Assembly: GCF_016082275.1 (NCBI RefSeq)
Contig: NZ_MOWM01000049.1
Location: 1 to 46,153, forward strand
Reading direction: 5' to 3'
Origin: Variovorax sp. E3
GTDB taxonomy: Bacteria > Pseudomonadota > Gammaproteobacteria > Burkholderiales > Burkholderiaceae_C
DNA: 46,153 bases
Shown in pieces: positions 26,029 through 35,631 of this stretch. The notes beneath the pieces were generated by a model that searched no databases, was not told where the DNA came from, and saw nothing but the letters and a program-made list of their open reading frames with translations. Made by a program: the position numbers and the translations under genes. Numbering within the stretch: the stretch's first letter is position 1; the number at the start of each line of letters is the position of its first letter.

Positions 26029-27722
26029 TGCGAGCCTCGCCCCGAAGTGGCGAGCCCCTGCTGCTGCGGCTGCTGTTGCTGCGGTGGCGTCTTCGCGGCC
26101 TGCTTCTGCGCAACGGCCTTGCGGCGCTTGCGCTCCACCAGCCAGACCGCGCTTGCAAGCCCCAGGCCCAGCGCGAGCGTGACCAGGTCGAAGCCCGCGA
26201 CCGCGCTCGGCCCTGAGCGCAGGCTCACCGTCAGCGGCGCGGGGCCGGTGAACGCATTGAGCACCGGCAACAGCACGAACAGCAGCGCGCCGAGCGCAAG
26301 CTGTGCTTGCCACATGCGAAGCGTCGGCCGCAGCAGGCCCAGCACGGCGGCCGCGCCCCACACAATGAAGAACCAGCGGATCTCCGCCTCGCCGCGCTCG
26401 GCCATCTCGACCGGCAACAGGCGATTGGCCCAGAAGAAAGCCGCCATCGCCACGGGTAGCCCCGCGATCGCGCCGAGGTTGAGCCCGTCCACCAGCCGCA
26501 GCCCGACGCTGACGCGCCCGCCCTGCTTGAGCGTCTTCGCGAATTTCTGGCGCTCCTTCACCGCCCACAGCAGCAGCCCCGTCGCCACCATCAGGCAGCC
26601 GGCGATGCCCGACAGGAAGAACAGCGCGCGCAACAACGGATTCGCGAAGCGGCCGATGTGCAGCCCGTAGAGCACGCCGCGCGTTTCGGCCGCGGGCTTG
26701 GGCACGTCGCCGAACGCGCCGATCAATGCGCCGGTCGCGCCGTTGAACTGCATCGAGGGCTGGTCGAACGACAGCTGCGGCCCTTCGGCGCGCGTGATCG
26801 AGACCACCGCGTTGGCGTCGTTGGGCTGGTGCACCGTGACGCGGCCCACCGCCGCGCCGTTCCAGTGCGCGGAGGCCTGCGCGATCATCGGTGCGATGGG
26901 CGCCAGCGGCACCTTGTTGCCCGAGGCCTTGAACTGGTCGCGGCCGCCGCCGGGGAAGACCTCGGCGAAGAACGCCTGCTCGCCGCCCTTGTCCTTGTAG
27001 GCCACCTGCGGCGCCCACGGCATGTACATGAACATCAGCGTGACCAGGCCCGTGTACGTGATCATCAGGTGATACGGCAGCGCGAGCACGGCGGAGACGT
27101 TGTGCGCGTCGAGCCACGAGCGCTGGCCCTTCTTCGGGCGGAAGGTGAAGAAGTCCTTGAAGATGCGCTTGTGCGTGACGATGCCGCTGAAGATCGCCAC
27201 CAGCATGAACATCGCGCAGAAGCCGACGATCCAGCGTGCCCACAGCGCGGGCATGTAGTGCAGGTCGAAGTGCAGGCGGTAGAAGAACTCGCCGCCGCGC
27301 GTGGTGCGCGGCGCGCTCACGGCTTCGCCGGTGGCGGGGTCGAGCGAGGCGCGGTCGAAGCGGCGGCGCGGCTTCTTGCCCTTGTCGTCGGAAGCGGCCG
27401 CGGCTGCTGGCGGCGGGGGCGGCGCGAGCCAGAGCACGTCGGTCGAAGGCTGGCGCTCGTTCGGCAGGTTGATGAACCAGCGCGGGCTGTGCGCGCCGCG
27501 CTGCTGCAGGTAGGCCACGGCGCTGTCGACGGCGCGGGCCTGCGGCACGGCGGGCCAGGGTAGATTCGGGGCGGCATGCAGCTCGGGCTTCATCCAGAAC
27601 GTGATCTCGTCCTTGAAATACGACGCCGTGCCGGCCGCGAACACCATGAACAGCACCCAGCCGACCAGAAGGCCCGACCAGGTGTGCAGCCACGCCATCG
27701 ATTGGCGGAAACCTTCCTTCAT
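26025..27722 (-). CDS. PepSY-associated TM domain protein
   Basis: A 565-residue inner-membrane protein of the PepSY-TM family, implicated in reduction or release of iron from siderophores. The start RQSMAWLHTWSGLLVGWVLF contains the conserved helix histidine. FYRLHFDLHYMPALWARWIV, DFFTFRPKKGQRSWLDAHNV and HLMITYTGLVTLMFMYMPWA are further family motifs with heme-ligand-like histidines. GVLYGLHIGRFANPLLRALF precedes the last helices. A Pro/Gln-rich C-terminal tail (PPQQQQPQQQ) is cytoplasmic. It overlaps both neighbours by four bases. Confidence 0.92.
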   Translation of the reverse strand: MKEGFRQSMAWLHTWSGLLVGWVLFMVFAAGTASYFKDEITFWMKPELHAAPNLPWPAVPQARAVDSAVAYLQQRGAHSPRWFINLPNERQPSTDVLWLAPPPPPAAAAASDDKGKKPRRRFDRASLDPATGEAVSAPRTTRGGEFFYRLHFDLHYMPALWARWIVGFCAMFMLVAIFSGIVTHKRIFKDFFTFRPKKGQRSWLDAHNVSAVLALPYHLMITYTGLVTLMFMYMPWAPQVAYKDKGGEQAFFAEVFPGGGRDQFKASGNKVPLAPIAPMIAQASAHWNGAAVGRVTVHQPNDANAVVSITRAEGPQLSFDQPSMQFNGATGALIGAFGDVPKPAAETRGVLYGLHIGRFANPLLRALFFLSGIAGCLMVATGLLLWAVKERQKFAKTLKQGGRVSVGLRLVDGLNLGAIAGLPVAMAAFFWANRLLPVEMAERGEAEIRWFFIVWGAAAVLGLLRPTLRMWQAQLALGALLFVLLPVLNAFTGPAPLTVSLRSGPSAVAGFDLVTLALGLGLASAVWLVERKRRKAVAQKQAAKTPPQQQQPQQQGLATSGRGSQ

Positions 27723-28068
27723 GCGCCGCCCCCGGTGATGCGCGGGAGCACGAGCAGCAGCACGCCCAGCGGCACGGCGGCGATGACCAGGCCCGACCAC
27801 GCGCGCAGCGCGGTGCGTGCAGCGAAGACCCACATCACGGCGAGCGCGAAGACGAGGAAGGAGGCCATCGTGCCGGTCATCGCGGCTTCGCTGCGTGCCA
27901 TGCCGAAGGCGGCAGGGAGGCACAGCGCGAGCACGGCGGCGAACAGGGCGGCGATGCCGTAACCGCCGAGGATGGCGGCGATGGCGCGGGCGGCTACGCC
28001 GAGGCGGTAACGGAGGCCGGAGGTCACGACGCGCGCCGGACGGCGGGCGGGGTCGTTCGGGGATTCAT
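27719..28068 (-). CDS. DUF3649 family membrane protein, first gene of the Fur-box operon, frame break near 28025
   Basis: The body (LRYRLGVAARAIAAILGGYG, then three hydrophobic segments to LLLVLPRITGGGA) matches DUF3649, a small integral-membrane family found with PepSY proteins in iron loci. Its frame has no good start: GTG 28027 lacks a ribosome-binding site. ATG 28068 (MNPRTTPPAVRRA) is in another frame that stops at 28024. The 350-base span from that ATG is one short of 117 codons, and restoring a C in GCGTCG joins them. The Fur box lies 19 bp upstream of this ATG. Confidence 0.7.
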
Positions 28069-28086
28069 GGGAGAAGGGAAGTTCTG

Positions 28087-28105
28087 GAGAATGAGAATCA
28101 TACTC
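28087..28105 (-). promoter_or_regulatory. Fur box
   Basis: GAGAATGAGAATCATACTC matches the 19-bp consensus GATAATGATAATCATTATC at 15 positions. Within it, on the minus strand, TATGAT (28097-28102) could be the -10 hexamer, so bound Fe-Fur would block the DUF3649-PepSY-DUF3325 transcript. Confidence 0.82.
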
Positions 28106-28142
28106 ATCTTTGAGATTCCTCCCCGTGCGAACGGGCCGCAAA

Positions 28143-28180
28143 AAAGCCCTGGGCAATGCATAGGCACCGCCCAGGGCTTT
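28143..28180 (-). terminator. Intrinsic terminator at the end of the tail cluster
   Basis: A perfect 12-bp stem (AAAGCCCTGGGC with GCCCAGGGCTTT, 14-nt loop) is followed by six T on the minus strand. It lies 16 bp beyond the last tail-cluster gene and insulates the Fur-controlled operon from it. Confidence 0.9.
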
Positions 28181-28196
28181 GCACGGCCCCGGTAGT

Positions 28197-28679
28197 TCAG
28201 GGCGCCGGGCCCGCCGGTCGCCAGCGACCGGCGTTCGCGCGCCATTCGTACAGCCGGGCGCCGATCTGCACCACGTCGCCGTTCGCCACGTTCGCGGGGA
28301 ACAACTGGTCGTAGGCGCGCAGGCGGTAGCCCTGGAAGTCCGCCGCGGCCTCGACATAGCCCTCCGAGGAAATGATCGCGGCCCCCACGCCCATCAGCGG
28401 TACGGATTGCGACGCGAGGCCTGTGACGTTGGACACGATCGAGCTCTGCCCGCCGAGCGTGGCCCCCTGGGTCGCCAGTGCGACGGCGCTGCGCAACGCA
28501 ACGAGGCCCGCCGTGGGCTCGGCATTCATCTCGATCGAGCCGGTAGAAGACGCACGCCCCGCGCCGACACCCTCCACATCGGCTCTGCCAGCCAGCAGAC
28601 CCGTCACCTCGAAGACGAGCGCTCCCGAGAACGGCTTGGCGCCGAAAGTCGAGGCTCCGAAGGTCAATGCGCCGAACAT
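28197..28679 (-). CDS. Phage tail-cluster protein of unknown function (last gene)
   Basis: A 160-residue protein with a small-residue repetitive start (MFGALTFGASTFGAKPFSGA) and a middle rich in Ala, Gly, Ser and Val, as in fibrous phage proteins. The C-terminus (DQLFPANVANGDVVQIGARL, then YEWRANAGRWRP) looks like a small beta domain. It is the last gene before the terminator and is 6 bp downstream of the fibre-assembly-like gene. It may be a minor fibre or receptor-binding component; no family was recognised. Confidence 0.65.
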   Translation of the reverse strand: MFGALTFGASTFGAKPFSGALVFEVTGLLAGRADVEGVGAGRASSTGSIEMNAEPTAGLVALRSAVALATQGATLGGQSSIVSNVTGLASQSVPLMGVGAAIISSEGYVEAAADFQGYRLRAYDQLFPANVANGDVVQIGARLYEWRANAGRWRPAGPAP

Positions 28680-28685
28680 CGCGCG

Positions 28686-29333
28686 CTACTCCGCCGGGGT
28701 TTCAGAGGAGGGCGCCGCCGGGCCTTGTTCGGGGACCGGCTCGGGCACCGGTTCGAACGCCAGGAAATCGCACACCGGCAGCATCGGCAAGAGCTGCTCC
28801 AGCGTCGGCTCCTCGGCTTGGCCCGCCGCGACCTTGTCTTGCAGCAAATAGCAGAAGTCCCACACCAGCGAACGCCATGCGCGAAAGGCACGGCCCTGCG
28901 CCTGGAAGCGCGGCACGGCGGGCTCGTCGGCGTAAGTGACCGCGGTCCGGATGTCGTCAAAGCCGTAGGCGACCGCGGTGCTGTCCAGGTGCTTCTGCAC
29001 TTCGTTGCGCAACGCCGCGGCACGTTCTTCGAGCGTCGGCACATGCGGCTCGGGCACCACCGGCGGTTCGCTCTCGGGCGCTTGCGGTTGCGGCGTGACC
29101 GGCGACTCCGGCAGCGGTTCGGGCATGGGGATGTCCTCGGCAATCCACATGCCGTTGGCCGCCGCGAAATAGCGCTTGCCCTCGATGGCTGGCGGCGGCT
29201 CCGCCACCAGGCAGTTGCCCGGGACGAGCCAGACCTCGCCCTCGTCGGCCGGCGAGAGATCGCTCTCGTCGAGCGCGACGGGGCCGGTGTAGATCCGGTC
29301 GGGGCCGAATGAATAGACGGTCTTGGTTTTCAT
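28686..29333 (-). CDS. Phage tail fibre assembly-like protein
   Basis: A 215-residue acidic protein. The N-terminal part (VYSFGPDRIYTGPVALDESD, then GEVWLVPGNCLVAEPPPAIE and GMWIAED) resembles the small proteins following tail-fibre genes in Burkholderiales prophages. The middle is a Pro/Glu linker (MPEPLPESPVTPQPQAPESE). The C-terminal part is a helical domain (LEERAAALRNEVQKHLDSTA, AWRSLVWDFCYLLQDKVAAG) of the kind found in fibre chaperones. It starts 3 bp after the collar-fibre gene stop. Either a fibre chaperone or a fibre tip subunit. Confidence 0.6.
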   Translation of the reverse strand: MKTKTVYSFGPDRIYTGPVALDESDLSPADEGEVWLVPGNCLVAEPPPAIEGKRYFAAANGMWIAEDIPMPEPLPESPVTPQPQAPESEPPVVPEPHVPTLEERAAALRNEVQKHLDSTAVAYGFDDIRTAVTYADEPAVPRFQAQGRAFRAWRSLVWDFCYLLQDKVAAGQAEEPTLEQLLPMLPVCDFLAFEPVPEPVPEQGPAAPSSETPAE

Positions 29334-29335
29334 GG

Positions 29336-30349
29336 TCAGTACTTGATGCACGCGAGGTACGCGTTGTTGCGTGGGCGGGCTTCCGCTTCGCCGCTGGTGT
29401 TCAGCGAGATGCCGGTGGGGCCGGTCTTGATGACGATGCCGGTGCCGGCGGCGTAGATGCTGACGCTTGTGCCGGAGGCTCCGATGCCGACGTTGTGGGC
29501 GTGATTGCCTGCGCCGTCGGTTCCCCAGCCCTCGTAGCCATCGGTGATATTGCCAAGCGAGCCAACAAAGCCCGTGCCCAAACCCGACATGTGCGCACGT
29601 GAATAGGTGTGGGCATGATGGCCCTGAGCGTCAGTCCATGCACCGTGAGCGTGCCCGGGGTCGTAGACGCCGTGCGCGTGCGAAGGATCCGTGATCGCAT
29701 GCGCATGCCCCGGATCCACCACTCCGTGCGCATGCGACAAGTTCGCGCTGTCCTGATAAGAGCCCAACGTCCGGCCAGGATCGAATCCTCGCCCATCGTC
29801 CAGCCCCCGGTCGAACACACCGCGCCCGTCAGGCAGGTTGAAAGTGGTCGAGCCGTCGCCCGCGCCATACGTCGTGCCGATCTTCGCGAACAGCCGTGCA
29901 TAGGTCGTGCGCGAGACCGCCGCGCCGTTGCGCTTGAGGTAGCCCGCGGGCGGCGCCGACTGCGCGAAGTAGCAGACCATGCCCGTCTGGTCGAGCCCGA
30001 GGGCCTCCTGCCAGTCGGCCTTGAGCTGTTCGGTCGAGGCCGACAGGATGGTCAGCCCGACCTGCTTCGGCCCGTCGGGAAAATCGACCCTCGCGCCGTC
30101 GTTGCTCGATGCGATGACCAGCGTGCGCGCGAGCGCGCCGGCGGTCATCGTGGCCCGGCCGAGTTCGAACAGGCCGGTGGGGCGGCCGACGGAGTCGACC
30201 GCGTTGATCATGTAGTGGCAGGTGTCTCCCTCTGCCATGCCAGCGGCGGAGAACGGTCGATAGGCATCGACGGCGCCCCCGAGGACAAAGGCGCCCAGTC
30301 CCACGGAGACGCTGCTCTCCAGGATGCGGTCGGCGGTTTTGTGTGCCAT
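29336..30349 (-). CDS. Tail fibre protein with phage tail-collar domain and His-rich repeats
   Basis: A 337-residue fibre protein. The middle, GMVCYFAQSAPPAGYLKRNG, then TTYARLFAKIGTTYGAGDGS and TFNLPDGRGVFDRGLDDGRG, is a phage tail-collar domain. It is followed by four 9-residue repeats (SHAHGVVDP, GHAHAITDP, SHAHGVYDP, GHAHGAWTD) and more HxH motifs. In known fibres such motifs bind Fe or Zn along a three-fold axis. The C-terminus (EAEARPRNNAYLACIKY) is typical of collar fibres. It probably determines receptor binding. Confidence 0.85.
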   Translation of the reverse strand: MAHKTADRILESSVSVGLGAFVLGGAVDAYRPFSAAGMAEGDTCHYMINAVDSVGRPTGLFELGRATMTAGALARTLVIASSNDGARVDFPDGPKQVGLTILSASTEQLKADWQEALGLDQTGMVCYFAQSAPPAGYLKRNGAAVSRTTYARLFAKIGTTYGAGDGSTTFNLPDGRGVFDRGLDDGRGFDPGRTLGSYQDSANLSHAHGVVDPGHAHAITDPSHAHGVYDPGHAHGAWTDAQGHHAHTYSRAHMSGLGTGFVGSLGNITDGYEGWGTDGAGNHAHNVGIGASGTSVSIYAAGTGIVIKTGPTGISLNTSGEAEARPRNNAYLACIKY

Positions 30350-30362
30350 CTCGCTGTGCCGT

Positions 30363-30800
30363 TCAGACCGTGAGGAACGCGACCTTGGTCGACGTCTTGA
30401 GGCGCGGCACCACCCCGGCCTGGATCGGGATCACGGGCGTCAGTGCACCGTGCAGCAGCAGCAGGCCGCCGCCCGACGCCGCGGTGCCGATGCCCAGGTG
30501 GGTGGCCGTGCCGGTCGCCGTGCCGGCCACTTCCAGGAATTCCAGCGCGTTGACGAGGAAGGCCTCGTTGCCGATCACCGACCAGCCGGCCGGGCTGCGC
30601 GGCACCGCCATGCGGGCATAGCCCGGGTACACGAGTTCGTTCGTGCCCTGGTTGGCGCCGGCGCCCGGGGCCGCCGTGAGCAGGCTGATGTAGAGGTCCG
30701 TCGCCGGGTTCACCGACGCGTTGTCGGCAAGGCCGGTGATGGGCGTGCCGAGAAGAATCAGCTTGATGAAAGCGTTGGCGGATGCGGGTGAATAAGCCAT
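30363..30800 (-). CDS. Phage tail fibre-associated protein
   Basis: A 145-residue beta-rich protein (FIKLILLGTPITGLADNASV, LYISLLTAAPGAGANQGTNE, VIGNEAFLVNALEFLEVAGT, LLLLHGALTPVIPIQAGVVP) similar to conserved small tail proteins annotated near fibres in betaproteobacterial prophages. It lies 13 bp upstream of the collar-fibre gene on the same strand. Its exact role is not established; a baseplate-fibre adaptor is plausible. Confidence 0.7.
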   Translation of the reverse strand: MAYSPASANAFIKLILLGTPITGLADNASVNPATDLYISLLTAAPGAGANQGTNELVYPGYARMAVPRSPAGWSVIGNEAFLVNALEFLEVAGTATGTATHLGIGTAASGGGLLLLHGALTPVIPIQAGVVPRLKTSTKVAFLTV

Positions 30801-30824
30801 TGAGTGCTCCTGGGGTTGAGTTGG

Positions 30825-31435
30825 TTATGCAAGCGAAGGGTTGACGGGCAAGTCGCCCATGAAGTCGGCCAGGCTGCAGCTGGCCGGGATGTCGGTGTCG
30901 CGAAGTCCGTCGATGAACACATGCGCCGCGCGCTCCGCGCTGAAGCAGCGCTGCACGTGCTCGGCGATCGCGCGCGCGACGGCCTGCGCTTCTTCTCGCG
31001 TGAGGGTGACGAAGCCCTCGGCCGCCTTGAAGTCGATGCGCTCGAGCCCGCGTGCCTCCATGTCGGCGAGCATCTCGGAGAGGGCCGCGCGGTCTTCGCG
31101 GCCGGTCTTGACGCGCAGGCCGCCGGCCACCGTCAGACCGCCGGTCTCGAGTTGCCAGCGCTCCTCGGCGAGCTCGGTCTTGAGTTGCCGGCGCAGGTCG
31201 TCGGGTGTGCGCGGATCGCGCCAGGCATGCGCCGCCCAATCGAAGACGTGGTGCGCGCTCGGCCGCGCCGGCAGCGGCTCGGGCACGCCGTTGCGGATGA
31301 AGGTGCCGGGCGCCGCGTGCCCCAGATAGACCGATTCGCGGGGTGCGCCTGTGCATGGCACCACTCGACGGTGGCCTGTGTGCCGGTGCAACGGATTTCG
31401 CCGGTGCGGATGTTGTAGACGGTGAAGTGAGGCAT
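30825..31435 (-). CDS. DUF4376 phage protein, one-base loss near 31340
   Basis: The N-terminus MPHFTVYNIRTGEIRCTGTQ, then TVEWCHAQAHP, continues in another frame as ESVYLGHAAPGTFIRNGVPE. The C-terminal DUF4376 region (DWAAHAWRDPRTPDDLRRQL, VKTGREDRAALSEMLADMEA, AIAEHVQRCFSAER) is common in fibre-associated proteins of siphophages. The frames meet near 31,340; CACCCCCGCGAA instead of CACCCCGCGAA would join them. The 611-base span is one short of 204 codons. It starts 3 bp after the J gene stop, so it is translationally linked to the tip protein. Confidence 0.8.
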
Positions 31436-31438
31436 GGT

Positions 31439-34400
31439 TCAGCGGCGCGTGGACAGCGCATAGATGGAGGAGCCTGCGGTACCGGCCATTGCAGGCGTGA
31501 AAAGAGTGAGCGTGTGCGAGCCAGGGCTCAGCAACACCTGGATGCCCCCGGTCACCGTGGTTCCGGCGATGCCGGCGCCCAGCCATTGAAGCGCGCCGTC
31601 GACGGTCAAGGAAACGGGTGCCGTCTGCATCACGAAGACCGAGCCCAGAATGAAGGTGTGCAACGGCTCGCTGCCAGGCACGTGGTGGTTGATCGACACC
31701 ACGTTCGCCGCCGACGAAGCAAAAGACGGCACGGTGACAGCCTGCCCCCGCAGGTTCAACGTATCGATGACATCGACCTGATTGATCGTCAAACCTTCGT
31801 TCTGCAGGTTGAACCCCGGGCCCCAGAGCCGGAACCGCCCGGTTGCGTTCTGCATCTGCAGGCCCATGCCGTTGCAGGTCATGTCGACGAAGGTGTCGCC
31901 GCCTGTGTGGCGCGCCAGGATCCATCCCCAGCCGCCGTCGTTGAACCACTTGTTGGCGCTGCGCAGATAGCCCCAGCCGCCCACGCCGTCGCCGGAGATG
32001 TCGATCTGGCCCGCGGTCACGTAGCCCAGCCGCGACGTGATCGCCGACAGCCGGTCGACACTGATCGCACGCGCCAGGATCGAGCCGTCCACGACCAGCG
32101 TGCCGTCGATGCCGACGGTGGGCGTACCACCCACCGCCCCCACCACGAAGGGGTACTTCGTGACACCGCCGGCGGCCTGCTGCGCGATCGCGAACCGGTC
32201 GACCAGCACGGTGAAGTTGCTCTCCTGGCCGTCGTTGTTCAGCAGCACGCCCGCGACCTTGTTGCCGGCCACGACCTTCAGGCCCCACTTGGCCGACAGG
32301 CGGCCGGTCTCGTCGGCGCGCACCTGTGCCTCCTGGTCGATGGCCGCCTCGGCGCCGTTCACACGCACGGACAGCGTCGTGCGGGCCGCGGCTTCCGCCG
32401 CGTCGGCCGCAGCGCGCGCCACCACTTCCTCGCGGATGGCCGCCACCGCGCCGCGGTCGCTGGCTTCCGACGTGAACGGCGTGACCGGGAACCGCCCCTG
32501 CTCGACCTTCACGAAGCGCACGCCCATGCCGCCGCCCGCGACATAGCCGTTCCACAGGAACACGATCTTGCCCGTGACCGCGGCGGCCGGCGCAAGCGCT
32601 TCCACCGCGAAGTCGTTGCGGCGAAGCTGCTCGTTCATGAAGCCGTGCCGCCCGTCCTTGAGCGTGTCCGTGACGCCCAGCGAGTGACCGGTCAGGTCGA
32701 AGAACTCGAGCGCGAACCCGCTCCGGCCCACGTCGCTCTGGAACATCGAGTCGCCCGAGCCCGCGTACCAGGTGCCGGGCTTGACCGGGAAGCTCGCGCT
32801 GACAAGCCGTCCGCCCGCGGGCGCTGCCGCATGAAGCCTTGCCGACGCGCCCCAATCGTCTTCCATCACTTCCCAGGCGTTGCCCTGCAGCTCCCACTTG
32901 TCGAGGTCGAACTCGAACCCGCCGTTGAAGATCAGGTTGGCGCGCACATAGCCGACCGCACGCGCCGAAACAATGTCGATGCGCTGCGCCAGCTGCTCGG
33001 CCGTGTCGGTCACCACCTTCTCGACATGCGTGATCGCGGTGCCGCGCTCGATGGCCTCGTCGATCAGCCGCTCGCTGATGCCGGAGTTGACGTTCAACAG
33101 GTCGGCGACCTGCTCGTCGAGCCCTTCCTGCAGCTCCTTGATCGCGTCGTCGATCGTCGCAGCGAAGCCAGCTGCACATAGCCCGCATCGCTGCCATTGC
33201 CACCGATGTCGAACGCAGTGACCCAGTAGATCCGCGTCGCGGCCACGGGCTCGGTGCGCACGAAGTTGAGCGAACTCGTGTGGCCGATCTCGACGGCCTC
33301 GGCCAACGTCGGACCGACCTTGACGATGTAGGCAGAGATCGGCTGCGTGGTGCCGCATGCCTGCCAGGCAAGCTCGATCTGCGCGCCCCACACCTCGCCT
33401 CGCACGATCGGCTGCGCAGGCTTCGCGATCTCGATCGTCGCGGAGATCGGGATCCCCCAAGTCCCCTGCGTATTCCCGTGCTGCGCCCACACCTTCACCG
33501 TCCCCGCCGGCAACCAGCCGATGTTCGCGGCCAGGGCCTTGCCGGTCCATCGCTCCACGGCCGTCTCGAACGTCGGCCCGATGAAGATGCGCGTCGCGCC
33601 CCATTCGAGCAGGTCGATGCCCGTCGGGGCCGACCAGCGCGCCATCACGCCGGTCGACTCCACGGCAAGGCTCAGTCCCTCGACATCGCCCGGCTTCACG
33701 CTCGCGCCCTGCAGCGTGTGCATCACCATCGTCCAGTAGCTCGAGGCATAAGCCGTCATGAACCGCACGCGCACCTGGTATTCGCCGTGCACCTCGAGGC
33801 CGAGCAGGAAGGTCTCCGTGGCCGTGCCCGGCAGCGTGGCGCTCTGCCAGTCGCCGACCGGCGTGGTGGTGCGCCATTGCACCTGCACGTTGCCGCCGCG
33901 CAGCACCGCGTCGTCCACCGACGCCGACCAGCTCACGCGCGCCCGGATCACCAGCGTGCCGCCCTGCTGCACCATCTGTTCCTGGCCGCTGCGCACCTGC
34001 AGGTCGAGTGGCGGTTGCGGCAGCAGGAAGGGGTTCGGCAGGTTGGTGTTCGGCGACGGATCGCGGCGCACCTCGTCGGCCGTGTCGTAGAAAGACTCCT
34101 CGTCCTCGATGACCTGGAACGACAGCGGCGAGCTCATCGAATAGGTCCAGTCCTGCACGCGGAACGGCTTGTTGGCAAAGCCGTAGAGCGCGCTCGTGAG
34201 CACGATGCGGTCGCCCGGCTGCAGGTGCCACGCCAGCATCTTCGGATGGATCTGCAGCACGAAGCCGCCGCGGCTCTGCTCCACCAGCACGCGCGCGATT
34301 TGGTGCGTGCGCACGTGGGCCGTGGTGAACGGCAGCACGAGGTCGAGGAACTTGTCCTTCTGGTCGTTCTCGCGAAAGACCGTGTTCTGGTATTGCTTGA

Positions 34401-35631
34401 AGTCTTCCGACACGCCGTTGCGCGTGAGGTTGACGTACGTGCCCTTCGCGCCGTTGTAGCGCGCGGTGCCGGGGTTGCAGGTCTGCACCACGGTCATGGG
34501 CGCCAGCAGGTCGTCGTCGCTCATGGCCAGGACGGGCGTGGTCCACGCGCCGGCCAGGATGCGCCACACGCCGCCCGACTCGAGGCTGTAGCCGGCCATC
34601 GTGTCCTCGAGCTGCTGGCGAGTGCTGTCGCGGTCCTGGTCCGAACGGAACATGCCGTCGCAGGTGTAGCGCGCGGCGCTGCCGCCGTAGTTGGGCCGGT
34701 CCGCAATGGCGCCGCCGAGGTTGTAGATCGGCGTGTCGCAGGCGTTGGCGGCCACGATCAGCGCGTTCTGGTCGATCTGGTCGTTGGAGGCGAGGTAGCC
34801 CTCTTCCGAGCGCAGGAAGTCGGCCAGGCACAGCGCGGGGTTGCGGGTGTACACCGTCGCGCCGGTGCGCGGGTCGTAGACCTTCTTGCCCTTCACGTTG
34901 GCGGTGATCGCGGGCAGGCCGCCCTGGAAGCGCTCGACGAACAGGTTGAGCGTGACGACGATGTAGGTGAAGCCGCTGAGCTTGTGCGCCTCGGTCCACA
35001 TGCCCTTGCTCGACGGCCACGGGTCGAGGTTGGCGCGCATGTACGCATCGGCCGTGTCGACGCCGTCGGGCGACAGGTGGATCTGCACGTTGACGCCGGG
35101 TACGCCACCACCGATCGACTCCGAATCCGTGACGATGAATTCCGGGTTCGACGAGTAGCCATTCGCGTCGAGCGCGCCGATCGAGACGCCTTCGATCTGG
35201 ATGTCCGTCACGGCTTCGCACGGGTGCGCGGCCAGGACCAGCACGACGTGCTTCAGGTGGCTGTACTCACCGCCGGTGAGCACTGCCACCACAGCACCAC
35301 CGACCGGCGCGGGTTCGCCGTAGATGACGGTGTGCGGCGCGTCGGACGCGATGATGGTGGTCGTGCGCTCCTTGATGTTCGCGACGTCTTCGGCGAGCTT
35401 GCGTGCCGCGGCGGCCTTGGCCTGCTTCTTGGCTTGCATGTTGCCGTAAGCGCTCGACACGAAGGAGAGAGCCGTCGAGACAATCATGCCGCCTACAGCA
35501 GCAGCCGAAGTGGTCGCCCCAACCGCAGAACCGACCCAAGCTAGAAATGAGGAAACGGGCTCTGCCATCGCAGCAGTACAGACCCCGAGGAGCGCCCCAA
35601 AAACAAGAGCAAGACGAATCAAACGCGCCAT
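31439..35631 (-). CDS. Phage tail tip / host specificity protein J-like, one-base loss near 33168
   Basis: About 1,397 residues in two frames, 33,094-35,631 and 31,439 to about 33,170. The N-terminal half has tail-tip architecture (VIYGEPAPVGGAVVAVLTGG, VDTADAYMRANLDPWPSSKG, NPALCLADFLRSEEGYLASN) and fibronectin-like strands after residue 520. The C-terminal half begins with a helical linker (IDDAIKELQEGLDEQVADLL), followed by a DUF1983-like region (LSAKWGLKVVAGNKVAGVLL) and beta-rich fibre sequence. CTG-GGC-TTC in place of CTGGCTTC would join the halves; the span is 4,193 bases, one short of a multiple of three. The first 22 residues resemble a signal peptide, unusual for a tip protein. It probably binds the receptor and closes the tail. 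Confidence 0.88.

Noticed and set aside
28024..28068. A 14-codon leader peptide before DUF3649
   Set aside because: It was considered as a regulatory upstream frame, but joining it to the main frame by one restored base gives a normal DUF3649 protein and matches the error pattern of the window.
29620..29740. Regular 27-bp repeats that might be a CRISPR array
   Set aside because: They are in-frame codon repeats of the tail fibre without unique spacers.
33280..35544. A 754-residue plus-strand open frame across the tail tip gene
   Set aside because: Antisense shadow of the J-like protein, composed of Arg/His/Ala-rich noise.
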